A DNA stretch of 64,000 nucleotides from Arcobacter sp. (GTDB lineage: Bacteria > Campylobacterota > Campylobacteria > Campylobacterales > Sulfurimonadaceae): the NCBI GenBank assembly GCA_024637195.1, contig JAGXFN010000015.1, forward strand, positions 62,001 through 126,000. Reading direction: 5' to 3'. A program made the position numbers and the translations under genes. Numbering within the stretch: position 1 is the first letter of the stretch; each line of letters starts with the position of its first letter. Below the pieces are notes generated by a model, which made no database searches, was not told the origin of the DNA, and saw nothing but the letters and a program-made list of their open reading frames with translations. This document shows, one piece after another, positions 59,258 through 64,000 of the stretch.

Positions 59258-61114
59258 ATGGATAAGATGTTTACACTCGGAGTCGTTCTAAGCGCGACAG
59301 ATATGCTTTCCCCTGTGATGGGCCGGGCAAATGCAAGCGTCGGCAAACTAGCAACGAAGATCCAGGCTGTAAGCGGGAAAATGGCTATCGCAGGGACTGC
59401 TGCATACGGTGCAGGGCGCGCGATGCTCTCCTCTGTGATGGACACGGTCAACGCCTACAATATGCTCGCGCAGGCGCAGGGTGAGATCGCTTCACTCGGT
59501 ATAGGCGCGGCAGGCATCGACGCTATTACGAAGAGTGCAAAAGAGTTTTCGAGCCAGTTCGCAGGAACCTCCGCACCAGACTTTATAAAAGCGTCCTACG
59601 ACATCAAATCCGGTATCTCTACACTATCTGACACGGCGGTCGGAGAATTTACAAAGATGGCCGCGATGACCGGTGCTGCGACCAAATCAACAACGGCCGA
59701 GATGACAAAGCTCTTCGCACTCGGACACGGAATCTTCCGAAAAGACTTCGGCGACGACGTGCAGTTTGCAACACAGTTCAGCGGGGCCATCTCGGGCGCA
59801 GTCCAGGCATTTAGAACTGATGGTGCAGACCTCACTCAAGGGCTCTCGAACATCGGAGCAGCGGCCGCATCAATGGGAATTACACTTGCAGAAGAGCTAT
59901 CAATTATTGGTGTAGCGAAAGGCTCTTTTGATAGTGCCAGCGAAGCTGCTACGGGCTACCGAGCGTTTCTAGACAACGTAGGAAAAGCACAAGGCAAGCT
60001 CGGCATCGAGTTCACTGACAGCGCGGGCAAGATGCTCCCTATGGTTGAGATCTTACAGCGCATTCAAGACAATGTCGGAGACTTGAGTGTAGTTGAAAAC
60101 TCGGACATGCTCAAAGAAGCCTTTGGATCAGCCGAAGCGGTCAAGATTATAAAGAGCCTAATCGACAAAAAGGAAGATCTTACCTCGGCCCAAAAGACGT
60201 TAAATTCACACATGAAAAATGGCACGAAGCTCACGACCGAGATGGCGCTGGCTATGAACAAGGGCAAAGAGTTTGAGATAATGAGCGAGCAGTTCACAAA
60301 CCTCTCAAGCACTATTGGAGAAATGTTCGCACCGGCTGTCTCTTCGGTAGCTATTGTAGTAGGGGATATGGTAACTAGCATCTCAGAATGGACGAGCGAG
60401 AACAAAACCGCAGCAAAGGTCATCGGCTACACCGTCGGAGGACTCGGCGCGCTTCTCACAGTTGTGGGTGCGATACTCATCCCTGTCGCAGCAATCGGCA
60501 TGGCGATGCCTATGCTCGCCGCAGGGTTTACGATAGTCAGCGTTGCAATAGCGTTTATGGGAACCGCACTGGCGACAGTTGGAAAAATATTTTTGATGAA
60601 CCCTATAGGGTTGATCATAACGGGGATTGGCCTTGCGGCATTGGTTATTTATAAGTATTGGGAGCCTATATCAGGATTTTTCACCGGGCTATGGGAGGGG
60701 GTAAAGGGCATCTTCGGCGCAGCGGCCAACTTCATAGGCTCCATCTTCGACGGGATCTTCAGCTCCATAATGAGCAAGATCGAACTTGTCGGTGGCTGGA
60801 TGAAGACGGCTAGATCGTGGTTTAATTTCTCCGGCGGAGACGCAGAGATGAAATCAGCCTCGGCATCTTCAACAAAGATCACGGCAGTCCCCGCAAAGCA
60901 GATAGCAGGTATCAGTGACACGCCGAAGATTAAGACGATGGCAACGGCAACCGCTGAGGCCGCTTCTATGACTAATACGAACAGCAGCACCAGCTCGGTC
61001 AAGATCGACAAGATCGAGATCAATAACCCCTCCAGCGACGTAGATGTTGTGCGCGCGATAAACCGCGATATTGAGAGCAAGCGCAATCGAAGCTATGAAG
61101 ATCAGGAGATATAA
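59258..61114 (+). CDS. Tail tape measure protein T
   Basis: The product is 618 residues with a TP901-type core near the start (SAKEFSSQFAGTSAPDFIKA, then IKSGISTLSDTAVGEFTKMA). Long helices fill residues about 1-370, hydrophobic segments lie at about 385-470, and an Ala/Ser/Thr-rich tail follows. Its length sets tail length and it probably enters the host membrane on infection. CAGGAG lies before the ATG. Confidence 0.93.
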   Translation: MDKMFTLGVVLSATDMLSPVMGRANASVGKLATKIQAVSGKMAIAGTAAYGAGRAMLSSVMDTVNAYNMLAQAQGEIASLGIGAAGIDAITKSAKEFSSQFAGTSAPDFIKASYDIKSGISTLSDTAVGEFTKMAAMTGAATKSTTAEMTKLFALGHGIFRKDFGDDVQFATQFSGAISGAVQAFRTDGADLTQGLSNIGAAAASMGITLAEELSIIGVAKGSFDSASEAATGYRAFLDNVGKAQGKLGIEFTDSAGKMLPMVEILQRIQDNVGDLSVVENSDMLKEAFGSAEAVKIIKSLIDKKEDLTSAQKTLNSHMKNGTKLTTEMALAMNKGKEFEIMSEQFTNLSSTIGEMFAPAVSSVAIVVGDMVTSISEWTSENKTAAKVIGYTVGGLGALLTVVGAILIPVAAIGMAMPMLAAGFTIVSVAIAFMGTALATVGKIFLMNPIGLIITGIGLAALVIYKYWEPISGFFTGLWEGVKGIFGAAANFIGSIFDGIFSSIMSKIELVGGWMKTARSWFNFSGGDAEMKSASASSTKITAVPAKQIAGISDTPKIKTMATATAEAASMTNTNSSTSSVKIDKIEINNPSSDVDVVRAINRDIESKRNRSYEDQEI

Positions 61115-61480
61115 ATGATACTGAAAATAGCTACTTTCGTCTTCAATCTGAACGATACCGACATCGACAGTATCCAGCACCAGCTGAGCTTCGGCTGGAA
61201 CAGACAGCAGCGTGTTGGCAACCATCAACACACACAGCGCGACGGTCTATGGAGCGAGTCGATCAATTTTGCAGGCAAGCTGGTGATGAAAAGTGTCTCC
61301 TCCCTCAACGACTTCGAGGAGATAGCAAAAAAACAGCTTCCTGTGCGCATAACATTCGGCACCGGCGAGAGCTATCAGGTCACGATAGACAGCCTCAGTC
61401 GTACGAAAAGCGGCTTTTTAAAAGATGGCAAGTATCGCTATCAGGAATACTCGATCTCACTGCAAAGGTATTTCAAATGA
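61115..61480 (+). CDS. Tail protein U
   Basis: The product is 121 residues. FGWNRQQRVGNHQHTQRDG and INFAGKLV are typical of P2 gpU, which helps join the tail to the head or ends the tube. It starts directly after the tape-measure stop. Confidence 0.85.
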   Translation: MILKIATFVFNLNDTDIDSIQHQLSFGWNRQQRVGNHQHTQRDGLWSESINFAGKLVMKSVSSLNDFEEIAKKQLPVRITFGTGESYQVTIDSLSRTKSGFLKDGKYRYQEYSISLQRYFK

Positions 61481-61683
61481 CACAGTACAGACCTCAAGAA
61501 GGCGAACGTCTCGACACGATCATCTTCAAAGCATACGGAAGCCTGGACGCGGACATAGTCGAAAGAGTCATGGATGAAAACAAACACCTCCTCGAGCGCA
61601 CCGTGCTTGTTGCCGGGGACGTTGTATATCTTCCGACTTTTGAGCAGAGCAGCTCAGTATCTACGACGAAAGCGCTCTGGTAA
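61477..61683 (+). CDS. Tail protein X (LysM-like)
   Basis: The product is 68 residues. PQEGERLDTIIFKAYGSLDA and LVAGDVVYLPTF are the P2 gpX pattern with a LysM-like fold that may touch peptidoglycan. The ATG overlaps the U stop by 4 bases. The longer frame back to 61249 is a shadow of gene U. Confidence 0.88.
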   Translation: MTQYRPQEGERLDTIIFKAYGSLDADIVERVMDENKHLLERTVLVAGDVVYLPTFEQSSSVSTTKALW

Positions 61684-62612
61684 TGACACCGATCTTTAAG
61701 ATAGAAGCCAACGGTAAAGACGTCACCGCAGCACTGCAGGCGGACATCGTCTCGATCGCGTTCAGCGATGAAGACGGAAACCAGTCCGACGAGATCACGA
61801 TCAAGGTCGCAGGAGACTTCACCCGGCCGAAATACGAAGACGAACTTAGACTATGGCTAGGCCATAAAGAGACGAGCCTCTTCTTTTGCGGTGCATTTCT
61901 TGTCCAGACAACCGAGCGCGACAGATCGGGCGTGACGATAACAGCCACCGCCGCGGACTTCTCTTCTGCACTGAAGGCTAAGCGTGACACGAGCTATGAA
62001 GAGCTCTCAATTAAAGATGTAGCGGCCATGATAGCAGACCGCCACGCGTTGAAGCTGAAGAGCGACTACGATGACCTGAGCGTAACGCATATCAGTCAGA
62101 CTAAAGAGAGCGACATGGCCTTCTTGAAACGCCTGGCAAGCGAATACAACGGGATCTTCTCGATCAAGAACGGTACTCTCGTGCTGCTCAAGCGCATCGA
62201 GGGAGAAAAGGCCTCCGACACCCTTCCGGTTTACACCCTAAGCGCCGACGAGGTGACGAGCATGAGCATCAAACACGCCAATAAGACGCTCTACCTCTCC
62301 TGCACCGCCAGCTGGCAGGACACAAAGGAGAATGAAGCGAAGTCGATCACAGTCGGCAGCGGAGATCCCATCCTCAAGCTCGATGGCAACTTCAAAACAG
62401 CAGCCGAAGCGCAGGCAAAAGCAGAAGCAAAACTCCAGAAATCAAACCGAGGCACCCGATCCGGATCGATAAGCATGTACGGAAAAGAGATCTATGCAGG
62501 CGGCATCCTGAGACTGAGCGGGGCAGGCGAAGACAACGGCGACTACTCAATCAAGACTGTTTCACATAACTTTTCAAAAGGATGGACGATGAGCATCGAG
62601 ATAGAGAAATGA
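61683..62612 (+). CDS. Tail hub / late control protein D
   Basis: The product is 309 residues. DISQ-type core segments include VTHISQTKESDMAFLKRLAS and the C-terminal KEIYAGGILRLSGAGEDNGD, typical of P2 gpD and Mu gp44 hubs. It forms the baseplate hub above the spike. Its start shares one base with the X stop (TAATG). Confidence 0.9.
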   Translation: MTPIFKIEANGKDVTAALQADIVSIAFSDEDGNQSDEITIKVAGDFTRPKYEDELRLWLGHKETSLFFCGAFLVQTTERDRSGVTITATAADFSSALKAKRDTSYEELSIKDVAAMIADRHALKLKSDYDDLSVTHISQTKESDMAFLKRLASEYNGIFSIKNGTLVLLKRIEGEKASDTLPVYTLSADEVTSMSIKHANKTLYLSCTASWQDTKENEAKSITVGSGDPILKLDGNFKTAAEAQAKAEAKLQKSNRGTRSGSISMYGKEIYAGGILRLSGAGEDNGDYSIKTVSHNFSKGWTMSIEIEK

Positions 62613-62643
62613 GGCTTGCAGAAACTATAAAAAAGGGGAGAAG

Positions 62644-63090
62644 ATGATAACCGAAGGCGCTACTGCAAAGCTTATCTACAACACGGCGGCACTCTGCTTT
62701 AGCGGAACGCTTACATATCTAGGATTGAACGCTGAAGGGTTTTTGCTTTTTGCCTTGTTGATCCTAATCGACTACATAACGGGCGTCGCAAAAGCAAAAG
62801 TTCTGGGTCACTCTATCACGTCAAACCGGATGAAATACGGGATCATCTCGAAGTTATCTCTACTCTTCATTCCGCTAGTCCTTGCGATAGGGGCCAAAGC
62901 AGTGAGTGCGGACTTTGCGACGATCTTGTTTGTCGGCATAAATATCCTTGTGATCTCGGAAGTCTATAGCATCATCGGAAACATCTACTCTATACGCACG
63001 AAAGAAGAGCTGCCCGAGTATGACGTGATCGCTGTCATCGGCCACCGCATCCGAAAAGTGCTGATCAAGTACGGTGAGGAGGGGGTATGA
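62644..63090 (+). CDS. Holin (phage_holin_4 family)
   Basis: The product is 148 residues with hydrophobic helices at about 10-26, 30-48, 72-88 and 93-112. LLILIDYITGVAKAKV is the signature of the toxin-secretion/phage-lysis holin family. It permeabilises the inner membrane to release endolysin. AAAGGGGAG precedes the ATG, and its stop overlaps the spanin gene. Confidence 0.87.
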   Translation: MITEGATAKLIYNTAALCFSGTLTYLGLNAEGFLLFALLILIDYITGVAKAKVLGHSITSNRMKYGIISKLSLLFIPLVLAIGAKAVSADFATILFVGINILVISEVYSIIGNIYSIRTKEELPEYDVIAVIGHRIRKVLIKYGEEGV

Positions 63091-63479
63091 TAGATATTAT
63101 AAAACCCTACCTTCTCTCCGCCATAGCGCTGGCCTTTTTGGCCGCCGGGTATATGGTCTACTCGATCATACAAGATCTCGAAAGCTCCCTGGCATCTCTC
63201 AAATACGAGTACTCTCAGCTCCAGAATAAAAAACTTGCCAGCGATCTCGAAGCGGAACGGTACAAGAAGAGTCTTGATGAGTTCGCGTATGACATCAAGG
63301 TCCAGAATATCGCTTATGAAGCAGCACAAAAAGAGCTTGTAAGATGGAAAGCAGACGCTACACGCTTCGCAAAAATCGAGAAGCACTTGCCTACAAAAAA
63401 GATTATCAAAAGGGGGAATTGTGACGACATTAAAACTTATTTTAATAGCCTTGATGGCATTGATCTTGACAGCTTGTAG
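63087..63479 (+). CDS. Inner-membrane spanin (Rz-like)
   Basis: The product is 130 residues with one N-terminal membrane helix (about 9-26) followed by a long periplasmic coiled coil (about 28-95). This is the i-spanin layout. It would bind the outer-membrane partner encoded by the overlapping next gene and fuse the two membranes in the last step of lysis. Confidence 0.75.
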   Translation: MIDIIKPYLLSAIALAFLAAGYMVYSIIQDLESSLASLKYEYSQLQNKKLASDLEAERYKKSLDEFAYDIKVQNIAYEAAQKELVRWKADATRFAKIEKHLPTKKIIKRGNCDDIKTYFNSLDGIDLDSL

Positions 63480-63660
63480 CCAAAAATGCGAGCCGCAAAC
63501 CCGCTACCTTGACAAGCCGGTGCCTTACCCAGTCCCGGTCCCCTGCAAGATAGAGCCAGTGATCTGCGGCAAGCTAATCGGAAACGCGATACAGAAACAG
63601 GACCAGAGCTTGAAGTGTATAGCACAACTTAGAAGATCAATCGAAGGATGCAGCAAATGA
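63421..63660 (+). CDS. Outer-membrane spanin lipoprotein (Rz1-like)
   Basis: The product is 79 residues, starting with GTG. The signal peptide ends in the lipobox LTAC, and the mature part is proline-rich (DKPVPYPVPVPCK), as in Rz1. It overlaps the i-spanin gene by 59 bases in another frame, the usual Rz/Rz1 arrangement. Three further cysteines could form disulphides. Confidence 0.8.
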   Translation: MTTLKLILIALMALILTACSQKCEPQTRYLDKPVPYPVPVPCKIEPVICGKLIGNAIQKQDQSLKCIAQLRRSIEGCSK

Positions 63661-64000
63661 GCTTATCAAAAGCGCAGTGGGAATTTTTAAAAGATGTTGC
63701 AAAGCTGATAACGTATGCACAAGAGCAGGAGCTTATGCTCACGGGCGGCGAGCTCTGGCGAAGCGATGCGCAGCACGCATTAAATCTCAAAGAGGGAAAG
63801 AGCCAGGCGAAGCACTCGGATCATCAAGACCGCCTGGCGATTGACTTCAATCTTTTTGTCGCCGGGGAAATACAGTGGAGCAAAAACGAGCACTGGGAGA
63901 AACTTGGCAGTTTCTGGAAGTCTCTGCACAGCAGCAATGAGTGGGGCGGAGACTACAAGACACTGCATGATCCCTACCATTTTGCGCGAAAATATAAGAG
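63657..64000 (+). CDS. Endolysin, M15-type peptidase (3' cut by window)
   Basis: The visible 114 codons start MSLSKAQWEFLKDVAKLITY. SDHQDRLAIDFNLF has the HxxxxAxD zinc-binding pattern of M15 peptidases (VanY-like and L-alanyl-D-glutamate types). It would cleave cell-wall peptides during lysis. The ATG overlaps the spanin stop by 4 bases. The frame is still open at the last base, so the C-terminal zinc His is not seen. Confidence 0.85.
   Translation, partial: MSLSKAQWEFLKDVAKLITYAQEQELMLTGGELWRSDAQHALNLKEGKSQAKHSDHQDRLAIDFNLFVAGEIQWSKNEHWEKLGSFWKSLHSSNEWGGDYKTLHDPYHFARKYK

Larger units (their letters stand above)
27229..64000. mobile_element. Temperate myovirus prophage (right end outside window)
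   Basis: It contains a tyrosine integrase at the rnpB junction, a divergent repressor/Cro control region, a replication module, lambda-type packaging and head genes, a P2-type contractile tail and a lysis cassette in continuous order. All essential structural genes seen are intact, so it may be active. Gene content changes from host metabolism to phage exactly at rnpB. Genes beyond the endolysin and attR lie past 64,000. Confidence 0.95.

Noticed and set aside
61249-61476. Upstream extension of the tail X frame
   Set aside because: The segment is the other-frame shadow of gene U; the X protein begins at 61477 with the conserved motif and a coupled start.
27233-64000. CRISPR array or cas genes in the prophage
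   Set aside because: No regularly spaced repeat with more than two copies was seen; the 31,293 and 29,323 repeats have only two copies each.

Overview
The window comes from a Campylobacterota (epsilonproteobacterial) chromosome, most likely of the Sulfurimonas/Sulfuricurvum type. The evidence is a soluble FlgS-type kinase, a D-A-B-C ordered 2-oxoglutarate:ferredoxin oxidoreductase operon, a monomeric isocitrate dehydrogenase beside malate dehydrogenase, fumarase and succinyl-CoA synthetase genes (most of a reductive TCA cycle), and histidine kinases with the HQWKQPL-type H-box common in that group. The genus is an inference. The left 27 kb is host DNA. The rest, from 27.23 kb to the end, is one prophage whose right end is not in the window.

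Host part. 1-7.6 kb: 3' end of dnaE, a small membrane protein, a periplasmic ankyrin protein, an M18 aminopeptidase, a membrane sensor kinase, flgS and a zinc-ribbon membrane protein. 7.6-16.2 kb: envelope biogenesis (lolA, secA, a LolC/E-type permease, a giant AsmA/DUF3971-like protein and mltG, the last two divergent with overlapping 5' ends). 16.2-26.3 kb: idh, mdh, fumC, sucC, sucD, korD, korA, korB, korC. 26.9-27.23 kb: rnpB, the RNase P RNA, against whose 3' end the prophage integrase gene abuts.

Prophage left arm (27.2-33.8 kb, transcribed leftwards): tyrosine integrase, excisionase-like protein, Bro-N/antirepressor-like protein, an HTH protein, a secreted thermonuclease, a membrane protein, then a tightly packed run of very small genes joined by 4-base ATGA/GTGA overlaps, and a tRNA-Thr(UGU). 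Many of these genes are below 60 codons.

Immunity region (33.8-39.9 kb, visibly AT-richer than the structural genes): a membrane protein with a 41-residue partner, an sce7726-family protein with PD-(D/E)XK nuclease-like residues, a convergent beta-family (sce7725-like) gene, an ImmA/IrrE peptidase, a DUF6932 nucleotidyltransferase-like gene, and the LexA/CI-type S24 repressor. The last four lie head to tail in one leftward unit. Five copies of a GAYAC-N5-GTRTC dyad lie in this region: three between the repressor and the Cro-like gene, and two at the sce7726 promoter. This puts the sce7726 gene in the repressor's regulon. The combination is the best candidate here for an undescribed immunity or defence module.

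Prophage right arm (39.1-64 kb, rightwards): Cro-like, CII-like and HTH regulators, a DnaB-type helicase in two reading frames, a replication protein, then packaging and head genes of lambda type (Nu1-like, GpA terminase, gpW, portal, S49 protease, decoration protein D, capsid protein E), a P2/Mu-type contractile tail (V, W, J, I, fibre, sheath FI, tube FII, E-like, tape measure T, U, X, D) and lysis genes (holin, Rz/Rz1-like spanins, M15-type endolysin cut by the window end). It is a temperate myovirus with a lambda-like head and P2-like tail.
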